From: Propionibacteriaceae bacterium
GTDB taxonomy: Bacteria > Actinomycetota > Actinomycetes > Propionibacteriales > Propionibacteriaceae
Reading direction: 5' to 3'
Assembly (NCBI GenBank): GCA_030544185.1
Contig: JAUNRO010000075.1
Span: 1 to 9,012 of the forward strand
Length of the DNA: 9,012 nucleotides
The notes beneath the pieces were generated by a model. The model did not search any database. It saw only the letters and a program-made list of their open reading frames with translations, and was not told where the DNA came from. Position numbers and translations under genes: made by a program. Position 1 is the stretch's first letter. Each line of letters starts with the position of its first letter. This document shows, in pieces, positions 1 to 5,724 of the stretch.

Positions 1-213
1 CTCGATCGGGTCGATGCAGAACCCGGAGGAGCGGCCGTAGGTGTCCAGGCGCATCTCGTCCCCCACCCGCTGCCGGACGAAGCAGAAGCCCCGCTGCCCC
101 TCCCGCAGCCGGCATTCGCGCGGGCACAGGTCGCACTGCATGCGCCCGTCGGCCAGGGGGTGCCAATAGCGGGCGGGATGGTGCTCAGCCGGCGGAAGGT
201 TGGCGCCGTGCAT
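1..213 (-). CDS. amrS: AmmeMemoRadiSam system radical SAM enzyme (AmrS), N-terminal part, cut by window edge
   Basis: The minus-strand reading from the ATG at 213 gives 71 codons that run open off the window start. The visible part has the N-terminal cysteine cluster typical of this family, CDLCPRECRL then GQRGFC (Cys27, Cys30, Cys34, Cys44), followed by VRQRVGDEMRL, a TYG segment and IDPIE at the very edge. In this family the IDPIEKKP-like segment precedes the radical SAM CxxxCxxC motif, which lies outside the window, so the catalytic cluster cannot be checked. The start is chosen because its ATG overlaps the AMMECR1 stop by one base (TGATG) and a TGGAG ribosome-binding site sits 6 bases upstream, inside the AMMECR1 gene. 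It is the third gene of the Memo-AMMECR1-AmrS set and is probably translationally coupled. The biochemical reaction of AmrS is not established; protein or metabolite modification is only inferred from the radical SAM fold. Confidence 0.9.
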   Translation of the reverse strand, partial: MHGANLPPAEHHPARYWHPLADGRMQCDLCPRECRLREGQRGFCFVRQRVGDEMRLDTYGRSSGFCIDPIE

Positions 214-758
214 CACTCGCTCCAGGCGGTCACGGAATATCGCGAAACCTGCCACGTGGGGTCCCAGGCCCGCCTGTCCACGCCGGCCTTGAGCTTGAGG
301 TGGGCGACGAAGTCGCGAGGATCGCGCAGTTGCTCCCAGACCTGCGGCAGGAAGGTGCCCCGGCTGCGGCCGGTCTCCAGCAGGACCCCGTCGCTCCCGG
401 GCCGCAGCTGGTTCACCAGATCCTCCTCATCCGCGCAGTGCATGGGTTCCGGCGGGGAGAGCAGGGAGACCTCGAGCTCCAGCCCGGCGTACTCCTCGGG
501 GCTCACCGGCTGGAACCGCGGGTCCCGGAAGGCAGCGTTGTGGGCATTCCCGCGGACGTCGTCGGCGATCGTCCGATAGGGCTCGATGGTGCCGATGCAC
601 CCACGCAGCCGACCCGCGCTGTGCAGGGTCACGAACGACGCCCCGCGCTGTTCCAGCCACTGCGGCGCCGGCAGGGGGGCCGACGCCAGGCCGAAGCGCT
701 CCGCGATCGCGGCGCGGGCCACTGACAGCACGACCGATCCGGCGTCATCCGGCCACAT
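213..758 (-). CDS. amrA: AMMECR1 domain protein (AmmeA) of the AmmeMemoRadiSam system
   Basis: This 181-residue protein is a single AMMECR1 domain. The hallmark RLRGCIGT motif lies near residues 49-56 and is followed by IADDVRGNAHNAAFRDPRF, which matches the family's 'N/T-A-A-x-x-D-x-R-F' segment. Then come the LELEVSLLSPPEP strand, GVLLE, TFLPQVWEQL and the C-terminal Trp/Tyr-rich end. The length is normal for a stand-alone bacterial member. The reading frame stays open upstream to an ATG at 884, but that would overlap Memo by over 100 bases. The ATG at 758 begins 7 bases after the Memo stop and right before the conserved domain, so it is preferred. The preceding GAGCAGAG is only a modest ribosome-binding site, consistent with coupling to Memo. 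Human AMMECR1 belongs to the same fold; the conserved Cys in RGCIG is often proposed as functional, but no reaction is proven. The gene symbol is descriptive rather than standard. Confidence 0.92.
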   Translation of the reverse strand: MWPDDAGSVVLSVARAAIAERFGLASAPLPAPQWLEQRGASFVTLHSAGRLRGCIGTIEPYRTIADDVRGNAHNAAFRDPRFQPVSPEEYAGLELEVSLLSPPEPMHCADEEDLVNQLRPGSDGVLLETGRSRGTFLPQVWEQLRDPRDFVAHLKLKAGVDRRAWDPTWQVSRYSVTAWSE

Positions 759-765
759 GCTCTGC

Positions 766-1563
766 TCACTCGGGCTCGTACGCACCGATGGCGGCATAGC
801 CCACCACCCTTTCCTTGTCACCGGCGGTGTCGCCGGAGTTGCACCAGCCATAGAGCTCGGTCGACAGTCCCCGGTGGGCGGCACTGACCAGGAAGCCGTT
901 CACCGGCCGGGCACCGCACGCGCGCGTCGGCTCGATCGGCCCGGTGAGGGCGACCATCTGCTGCACGGTCTCCTCATCGAGGCGTTGCGCCGTCTCATAG
1001 GCGTAGTAATGCGACAGGTCCGTGCTGAACACCAGCAGCGTCTCCGGGCCACCCCAGCAGCGGTCGACCACCTCGGCGACCTCCTTGGGCTCGGCCTGGC
1101 CCACCGCGAACGGCACGAGCTCGAAGGCGCCAAGGATCCGCTGCAGGAACGGCAACTGCACCTCGATCGAGTGCTCCTGCGCGTGCGGGGCGTCGGTCAC
1201 CATGACCTGGGGCAGGTCGTCGACCTCGGCGGCGCCGACCGGAACGTCGCCGAGCGGGGTCTGGAAGGCCTGGCTGGTGGGCAGGGCGAGACCCCGCAGC
1301 GCCACCCGGTGGCTCGGCCCGAACATGACCACCCGCGTGATCTGCTCCGCAGCCTGCTCGATCCTGGCGTACGCACTTGCGGCCATGGCGCCGGAATAGA
1401 TATAGCCCGCGTGGGGCACGATGACCGCCTTGGGGACCGTCGCGGCGGCACGCCCGGCCTGGGCGCGCCCCTCGGCCATCAGGCCGTCAACGGTCCCGGC
1501 GAGATCCGCCTCGCCGCCCGGATAGAACAGTCCCGCGACAGCGGGACGGCGAACTCTGCGCAT
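766..1563 (-). CDS. amrB: Memo-family protein (AmmeB) of the AmmeMemoRadiSam system
   Basis: This 265-residue protein is a full-length Memo family member, related in fold to the class III extradiol dioxygenases. Visible family motifs in order are RRPAVAGLFYP (5-15), VPHAGYIYSG (49-58), FGPSHR (81-86), EHSIEVQLPFL (130-140), FSTDLSHYYAYE (179-190) and ACGARPVNGFL (215-225). His51, His85 and Cys216 correspond by alignment to the metal-binding His/His/Cys set described for human MEMO1, so the site looks intact. The start at 1563 is supported by an AGGAG ribosome-binding site 7 bases upstream (1571-1575) and by the RRPAVAG motif right after it. It is the first gene of the three-gene cassette and follows the ATP-grasp gene after 92 bases. 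MEMO1 is known as a redox and metal-linked protein in animals. In bacteria the substrate is unknown, but constant pairing with AMMECR1 and AmrS implies one shared pathway. Confidence 0.93.
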   Translation of the reverse strand: MRRVRRPAVAGLFYPGGEADLAGTVDGLMAEGRAQAGRAAATVPKAVIVPHAGYIYSGAMAASAYARIEQAAEQITRVVMFGPSHRVALRGLALPTSQAFQTPLGDVPVGAAEVDDLPQVMVTDAPHAQEHSIEVQLPFLQRILGAFELVPFAVGQAEPKEVAEVVDRCWGGPETLLVFSTDLSHYYAYETAQRLDEETVQQMVALTGPIEPTRACGARPVNGFLVSAAHRGLSTELYGWCNSGDTAGDKERVVGYAAIGAYEPE

Positions 1564-1570
1564 GCCATCA

Positions 1571-1575
1571 CTCCT
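1571..1575 (-). promoter_or_regulatory. Ribosome-binding site of the Memo gene
   Basis: The minus strand reads AGGAG, ending 7 bases before the ATG at 1563. It fixes the Memo start and rejects an out-of-frame ATG at 1568. Confidence 0.75.
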
Positions 1576-1620
1576 GTGTGACTGACTTCCCTTCCAACGT
1601 ACGCGGATCGGTGAAATGCC

Positions 1621-1649
1621 GGGCCCACAACCGAAAAAACGGTCGGCCC
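1621..1649 (-). terminator. Hairpin just after the ATP-grasp gene, possible weak terminator or attenuator
   Basis: Starting 6 bases past the stop at 1656, the minus strand reads GGGCC, a one-base bulge, ACCG, a TTTTTT loop, CGGT, a four-base bulge and GGCCC. This can fold into an imperfect stem of 9 base pairs. No T-run follows the stem on the minus strand (the next bases are GGCATTTCACC), so it is not a classical intrinsic terminator. Together with the 92-base gap to Memo, it may separate the deacetylase/ATP-grasp transcript from the AmmeMemoRadiSam transcript or allow partial read-through. No convincing promoter for Memo was found in 1564-1655. Confidence 0.3.
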
Positions 1650-1655
1650 GCGCGC

Positions 1656-4202
1656 TCAGCGGCAGACCAGCCGCTGGCTCACCACGTCCGAATAGAGCTC
1701 CAGATGGTCGAAGCGGACCACGTGGACGACGCCCGCGAGATCGGCGCCCCCCGGATCGAGCTCGGCCAGCAGGTTCGGCAGTGCCAAGAGCCTCTGCTCG
1801 TTGAGCTGCGTCCCCAACGATCCCTCGAAGAGCGCGACATAGAAGATGCCGGTCTCGACGAGGTCCTGGAAGAAGTGGCTGCCATAGGACAGCTCGGGCA
1901 AGAAGTTTCCCTCGGCATAGGTGAACTCGCAGAGCACCGACGCGTTCGCCACCTCGGTGAACCGGACCGGCACGCCCAGCGACGGCGTGGTCGTCCCCCA
2001 GCGCCCGGGGCCCATGAGCATGAAGTCCTCGCCCTCGAGCAGCCTGTTCAGCAGGCCGATCTCGCGGGCGACGGCATAGCGATCCTGCTGCCCCAGCGCC
2101 AGATAGGGCTCCGGTCGGACCGCGATGACATAGCGCAGCGGCAGGCGCACGTTGCCGCCCATGAAATTGCCCTGCGTGGTGAACAGATAGTCACCGCCCT
2201 CGCCGATCTCCGGCACGGCGACGGCCTTGCCGAGGCCGCGGGTCTGCAGGGGGCGGCATTGGACGAGGTTGATCCGCCAGCTGTCGTCATCGGCGACGTT
2301 GACGGTGAACTCGACGTCCACGGGATAGGCGTACGCCTCCTCGAGCGCCCGCAGCGCCGACCGCAGATAGCGCGGGAAGTCGCTGGTGAGCAGCCCGGCG
2401 AAGTCGAGCACCATCGGCTGCTGCGCCCGCCGGCGGCCCTGATCGCGGAGGCGGCGGATCATCTGATAGTCGGGGGTGGCGAAGAGCGACCACGAGGCCC
2501 CGATATCGGTCGAGAGCAGGTCGGCCAGCGGCACCGTCCGGTGATCGCCCTCGATGAGGTGCAGCACATCGACATAGTGCTGGGACCAGCGGGCCTCATC
2601 GTCGGGGTCGACGAGCGCCTTGCGGGTCGGGTGGTCGAGCGCGACGATCCGCGCATAGTCCTGATGCACCCGATCGACCGCACGCGTGCCGAGCCCGAAC
2701 ACCAGCCGGGCCATCCCGGCGCTCTGGTCGGTGTCTGGATCCCAGACATAGAGGTTGGACGAGTTCGCGACCCCGGCGGCGTGCGGGAAGAAGACCGTGC
2801 CGTGATATTCCCCGGAGACCCGCTGAACCAGGACCGCCATCTGCTCGTCGCGTTCGACGAGGTTGCGATTCTTCCGGTATGCCAGGGCGTCCTCGGAGAC
2901 GGCCGAGGCATAGACGGTCAGGACCGCCTCCTCGAATGCACGCAGCCGCTCCTCGGGAGTGCCGTGATTGACGCAGAACACCGAGTCATATTTTCCGGCG
3001 AACGCGTTGCCGTAGTTGTCCTCCAGCAGCGACGAGGAGCGCACGATGATCGGTGATTGCCCGAAATACTCGAGCATCCGCATGAACTGCTCGCGGATCG
3101 AGGTGGGGAACTTCCCGGTGCTGATCACCTCGCGCAACTCGGCGGCGGCGGTGAAATAGCCCTCCTTGGTCTTGTGCTCCGACCACAGCCGCCACCAGTG
3201 GTTGGCGACGAGATAGGTATAGAACAGGTCCGCCCCCAAGAAGAACGAGTCGTGCGGCTCGAAGCGGTCGGAGAACCGGCCGACGGGATCGTTCTCCAGC
3301 ACCGCGCGCGCGACCAGCATGCCCACCGACTTGCCGCCCACCGCACCGGTGCCGATCTCGCGATCGGCGATGGCCAGCAGATCGGCGAGGTTGAGATGGC
3401 GGCGGCAGAGCTCGACCATCGGCCCATCGCGGCCGATGAGCATGGCCAGCAACAGGTCCTTGGCGGCCTCCTGCTCGTCCGGCATCCCGAACAGGGCGTC
3501 GCGGGCCCGGTCGAGCATCACGTGCCACGGGTCGGGCTGCTCGGTGCCCCGGTTGAGGGAGGCGAACAGGCGGGCCGAGGCGCCCGAGGAGGTGATCGAG
3601 ACGGCGTCGTCCCCGGCGAGGCGGTGGGGGAAATACATCGTGGGGGAATAGCGCTCCCACACCTTCAGCGGGTGCACATAGATCCGGTCGTCGATCAGAT
3701 AGAGGTCGAACAGCACCTGGGTGGTGTGCCGGATCGAGGCGACCGTGGCGAAGCTGTGGAGGTTCCGGATGATCGCGAAATAGGCGACCGTGTCGAGTTC
3801 ATAGAGCGACGGGCAGGTGACGCGGAAGAAGTTCATCACCATGAGGTCGGAGTGCCAGTGGCTCAACAGGTCCGACAGACAGTCGAAGACATAGAAGGCC
3901 TTGGTGCCCTTGCGGACCACGAGGTGATGCACGGCGGTCGCGAAGTTCTCGAAGCCCTGGGACGGATCGAGCTCGATCACGGTCACGCCGGCGGTGTCGG
4001 CGATCACCGGGGCGTGCATCGCGAACCGGACATAGATGATCTCGCGCCCGTCCGCGCGCGCCCGTTCCACATAGGGCTCGACCACGCGCCGATAGTCGTC
4101 GACGGAGTCGACCTGCCACACCACGTTGTCGCCGAGGCGGAGCCCGTCGATGACCCGGTCCAGTCCCGGGATGCCGGTTGAGACTGCGTTGTAGTTATCC
4201 AT
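1656..4202 (-). CDS. PEP/pyruvate-binding (PPDK_N ATP-grasp) protein with a degenerate KaiC-like N-terminal domain
   Basis: This is an 848-residue protein in three parts. Residues 7-30 (STGIPGLDRVIDG, then GDNVVWQ) match the start of KaiC/RecA-superfamily domains, but the Walker A P-loop is replaced by VDSVDDY. A Walker-B-like strand, AFYVFDCLSDLL, lies at 102-113. Residues about 285-653 form a PPDK_N/PEP-synthase nucleotide-binding ATP-grasp. It has GAVGGKSVG (287-294), the signature IIVRSSSLLEDNYGNAFAGKY (385-405) with its Arg and Glu, and a VDVEFTVN...INLVQCRPLQ end (628-653). Residues about 670-792 are a family-specific module with MLMGPGRWGTTTPSLGVPV (728-746) and LSYGSHFFQDLVE (771-783). 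There is no swivelling phospho-His domain and no PEP-binding barrel, so this is not a complete PEP synthase; a phosphotransfer or ligase-like role is inference. The open frame extends to 4568, but the ATG at 4202, one base after the deacetylase stop (TGAGATG), is chosen because upstream codons lie inside that gene. Tyr codons are about 31 TAT to 4 TAC, striking in GC-rich DNA. Confidence 0.88.
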   Translation of the reverse strand: MDNYNAVSTGIPGLDRVIDGLRLGDNVVWQVDSVDDYRRVVEPYVERARADGREIIYVRFAMHAPVIADTAGVTVIELDPSQGFENFATAVHHLVVRKGTKAFYVFDCLSDLLSHWHSDLMVMNFFRVTCPSLYELDTVAYFAIIRNLHSFATVASIRHTTQVLFDLYLIDDRIYVHPLKVWERYSPTMYFPHRLAGDDAVSITSSGASARLFASLNRGTEQPDPWHVMLDRARDALFGMPDEQEAAKDLLLAMLIGRDGPMVELCRRHLNLADLLAIADREIGTGAVGGKSVGMLVARAVLENDPVGRFSDRFEPHDSFFLGADLFYTYLVANHWWRLWSEHKTKEGYFTAAAELREVISTGKFPTSIREQFMRMLEYFGQSPIIVRSSSLLEDNYGNAFAGKYDSVFCVNHGTPEERLRAFEEAVLTVYASAVSEDALAYRKNRNLVERDEQMAVLVQRVSGEYHGTVFFPHAAGVANSSNLYVWDPDTDQSAGMARLVFGLGTRAVDRVHQDYARIVALDHPTRKALVDPDDEARWSQHYVDVLHLIEGDHRTVPLADLLSTDIGASWSLFATPDYQMIRRLRDQGRRRAQQPMVLDFAGLLTSDFPRYLRSALRALEEAYAYPVDVEFTVNVADDDSWRINLVQCRPLQTRGLGKAVAVPEIGEGGDYLFTTQGNFMGGNVRLPLRYVIAVRPEPYLALGQQDRYAVAREIGLLNRLLEGEDFMLMGPGRWGTTTPSLGVPVRFTEVANASVLCEFTYAEGNFLPELSYGSHFFQDLVETGIFYVALFEGSLGTQLNEQRLLALPNLLAELDPGGADLAGVVHVVRFDHLELYSDVVSQRLVCR

Positions 4203-4203
4203 C

Positions 4204-4941
4204 TCAGGAACCGGCGAGCCCGCCGAGATCGAACACCCGGAAGACGACGGCGTACTCCGCACCCATCGCCCCACCGCCCTGGCGCAGGATCTCGGGGATG
4301 AACTCGTCGGGCTTGGGATGGTGGGGCAGATCGGCGAGGTAGGCCTCATGGGCCGCCAGCGACTCCACACTCGCGGTGACGGCCGCGCGGTCGACAGCCA
4401 CGCCATGGGTGGGCTGCGGGTGGCCGGCCACGAGCAGGGCCTTCGTGTGCCACTTGACGAGCCCGTCGTCGACGAGTTCGCGGAAGATCCAGTTGTTGTC
4501 GGCATCGCGCACCCCGTCGATCGTGGCGAGCCCGGCCGCGCGGTGATCGGCCTGATTGAGCCCGCCATAGGCCTCGACGTCGAAGTTGGCGGTGATCACC
4601 GCATCGGGCCGGAACTCGCGTACCCTCCGCGCGATATCCCGGCGGAGGCCGAGGCCATATTCGAGGGTCCCATCGGGATGGTTGAGGATGCGCAGGTCCT
4701 CGACGCCGACGATCGTGCACGCGCGCTGCTGCTCCTGGGCGCGCAGCGGTCCGACCTCTTCCGGCGGAAGCTGCATGCCGGCCTCGCCGGCGGTGAGCAG
4801 GAGATACGCCACCTTCTTGCCCTGGCGCGTCCAGTGCGCGACCGCGGCGGAGGTGCCATATTCCAGATCGTCGGGATGGGCGACCACGCAGAGGATGCGG
4901 GCCCAGTCGGCGTCGGGCAGTGCGGGCAGCGTCTGACTCAT
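4204..4941 (-). CDS. PIG-L/LmbE-family deacetylase
   Basis: This 245-residue protein belongs to the zinc-dependent N-acetylglucosaminylphosphatidylinositol/mycothiol deacetylase superfamily (LmbE-like). CVVAHPDDLEYGT at 18-30 contains the AHPDD motif, whose His and second Asp bind zinc and whose first Asp is the usual base. LLTAGEAG (48-55) and LNHPDGTLEYG (86-96) follow. NQADHRAAG (129-137) supplies the third zinc ligand, His133. The protein is shorter than MshB or Mca (about 290-300 residues) and has no signal peptide, so it is a cytoplasmic enzyme; its N-acylated sugar or conjugate substrate is unknown. The frame is open to 5034. The ATG at 4941 is preferred because it sits 17 codons before the conserved ILCVVAHPDD strand and the upstream stretch is low-complexity. 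Its ribosome-binding site is weak (GGATCC before the ATG). The stop is one base from the start of the ATP-grasp gene, which strongly implies co-translation and a shared pathway. Confidence 0.9.
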   Translation of the reverse strand: MSQTLPALPDADWARILCVVAHPDDLEYGTSAAVAHWTRQGKKVAYLLLTAGEAGMQLPPEEVGPLRAQEQQRACTIVGVEDLRILNHPDGTLEYGLGLRRDIARRVREFRPDAVITANFDVEAYGGLNQADHRAAGLATIDGVRDADNNWIFRELVDDGLVKWHTKALLVAGHPQPTHGVAVDRAAVTASVESLAAHEAYLADLPHHPKPDEFIPEILRQGGGAMGAEYAVVFRVFDLGGLAGS

Positions 4942-5017
4942 GGATCCATTGTGGCGATTCGGGCCAGTGTCGCATCGGCGGCGCAGCGAAAGGGCATGGA
5001 AAGAATGGAACGCCCGA

Positions 5018-5035
5018 CTTGCCAATCCCGGCAAG
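5018..5035. promoter_or_regulatory. Inverted repeat CTTGCC-N6-GGCAAG, possible operator
   Basis: A perfect 6-bp inverted repeat with a 6-base centre (aatccc) lies in the divergent intergenic region between the deacetylase gene and the YceI gene. It covers the candidate -35 hexamer of the YceI promoter, as a dimeric repressor site often would. The regulator is unknown and no regulator gene is in the window. Confidence 0.4.
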
Positions 5036-5047
5036 ATACTTCATCAT
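5019..5047 (+). promoter_or_regulatory. Candidate sigma-70-like promoter of the YceI gene
   Basis: TTGCCA (5019-5024, five of six consensus bases) is separated by exactly 17 bases from CATCAT (5042-5047, four of six). It lies in a locally AT-rich patch and would give a leader of roughly 65 bases ahead of the start at 5120. The rest of the 178-base gap 4942-5119 shows no ORF or RNA gene. A minus-strand promoter for the deacetylase must also lie there but could not be picked out. Confidence 0.4.
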
Positions 5048-5119
5048 TTAAGTGACAGTTCAACAACACCGGGTCGGACTCCGGCCCGCACCACCTGGCT
5101 CCGCGAAGGGAAACCCACC

Positions 5120-5665
5120 ATGACTGCTCTGACCGACCTGCACGGCACCTATACCCTCGACCCCGCCCACACCGAGATCGGCTTCGTCACCCGCCACGCG
5201 ATGGTGACCAAGGTCCGCGGCGCGTTCAACGACTTCTCCGGCACCGCCACGACCGAGGCCGGCCTGCAGAACGCGCGGATCGACCTCACGATCCAGGTCG
5301 CCTCCGTCGACACCCGCAACCCCGACCGGGACACCCACCTGCGCTCGGAGGACTTCTTCGACGTCGATCAGCATCCGGCGATCACCTTCACCTCCACCGC
5401 GGGCGGCGCCGCCGCCGCCGAACCCCTGCGCGGCCCCGGTGCCCTGCCGCGCCAGGACGTGACCCGCCCGGTCACCATCGACTTCGAGTTCAACGGCGCC
5501 GCCACCGATCCGTTCGGCAACGAGCGCGTCGGACTCGAGGGCCAGGTCCAGGTCAACCGCAAGGACTGGGGCCTCACCTGGAACGCAGCGCTGGAGACCG
5601 GCGGCGTGCTGGTCTCGGAGAAGGCGACCCTCGTGTTCGAGGTTTCCGCCATCAGGAATGCCTGA
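5120..5665 (+). CDS. YceI family protein (lipocalin-like isoprenoid-binding fold)
   Basis: This 181-residue protein has the whole YceI domain: GTYTLDPAHTEIGFVTRHAMVTK (from residue 9) and RGAFNDFSGT near the start. ASVDTRNPDRDTHLRSEDFFD (61-81), HPAITFTST, DVTRPVTIDFEFNG (113-126) and VNRKDWGLTWN (145-155) follow. YceI proteins form an extended antiparallel beta-barrel that binds polyisoprenoid or other amphiphilic ligands; E. coli YceI is periplasmic. There is no signal peptide here, so it is cytoplasmic, as is common for actinobacterial members. The start is set by a GAAGGGA ribosome-binding site 8 bases upstream and by the conserved LHGTYTLDPAHT opening; an in-frame ATG at 4940 would put 60 unrelated residues in front. 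The segment 94-112 is Ala/Pro/Arg-rich where the family usually has a strand ending in GDLTI-[RH]-[DG]-V. Its length is kept but its sequence is divergent. Confidence 0.93.
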   Translation: MTALTDLHGTYTLDPAHTEIGFVTRHAMVTKVRGAFNDFSGTATTEAGLQNARIDLTIQVASVDTRNPDRDTHLRSEDFFDVDQHPAITFTSTAGGAAAAEPLRGPGALPRQDVTRPVTIDFEFNGAATDPFGNERVGLEGQVQVNRKDWGLTWNAALETGGVLVSEKATLVFEVSAIRNA

Positions 5666-5691
5666 TATCCGATCAAGAACTCCTGATATTC
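5651..5691 (+). repeat. Inverted and direct CCTGAT repeats between YceI and trefoil genes
   Basis: ATCAGG (5651-5656) and CCTGAT (5661-5666) form a 6-bp hairpin with loop AATG that contains the YceI stop codon. CCTGATAT occurs again 21 bases downstream (5661-5668 and 5682-5689), and the tenmers differ at one base only. The second copy contains TG-A-TATTCA, which could serve as an extended -10 element. The island is notably AT-rich for this region. A spacing of two helical turns fits a direct-repeat operator, but chance remains possible. The rest of the 59-base gap holds a TTAAGGAGG with no start behind it and the true ribosome-binding site. Confidence 0.4.
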
Positions 5692-5709
5692 ATTAAGGAG
5701 GCGACAGCG

Positions 5710-5716
5710 AAAGGAG
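5710..5716 (+). promoter_or_regulatory. Ribosome-binding site of the trefoil gene
   Basis: AAAGGAG ends 8 bases before the ATG at 5725 and decides that start. Confidence 0.75.
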
Positions 5717-5724
5717 CCGGTGCG

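Noticed and set aside
586..1581. Plus-strand open frame opposite Memo and AMMECR1
   Set aside because: It is antisense to two clearly conserved genes and has no homologous-looking sequence.
1564..1655. Promoter for the Memo gene
   Set aside because: TACGTT and TTGTGG-like hexamers are present on the minus strand, but their spacing (23 bases) is outside the usable range.
1578..3056. Long plus-strand open frame (492 codons) opposite the ATP-grasp gene
   Set aside because: It lies antisense to a well-supported gene, has no recognisable domain and a composition typical of GC-rich mirror frames.
3057..4181. Second plus-strand open frame opposite the ATP-grasp gene
   Set aside because: It is a continuation of the same antisense shadow effect, with no ribosome-binding site and a low-complexity His/Gly/Asp-rich translation.
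4202..4568. N-terminal extension of the ATP-grasp protein up to the start codon at 4568
   Set aside because: The extra 122 codons are the out-of-frame shadow of the deacetylase C-terminus; the coupled ATG at 4202 directly precedes the KaiC-like motif.
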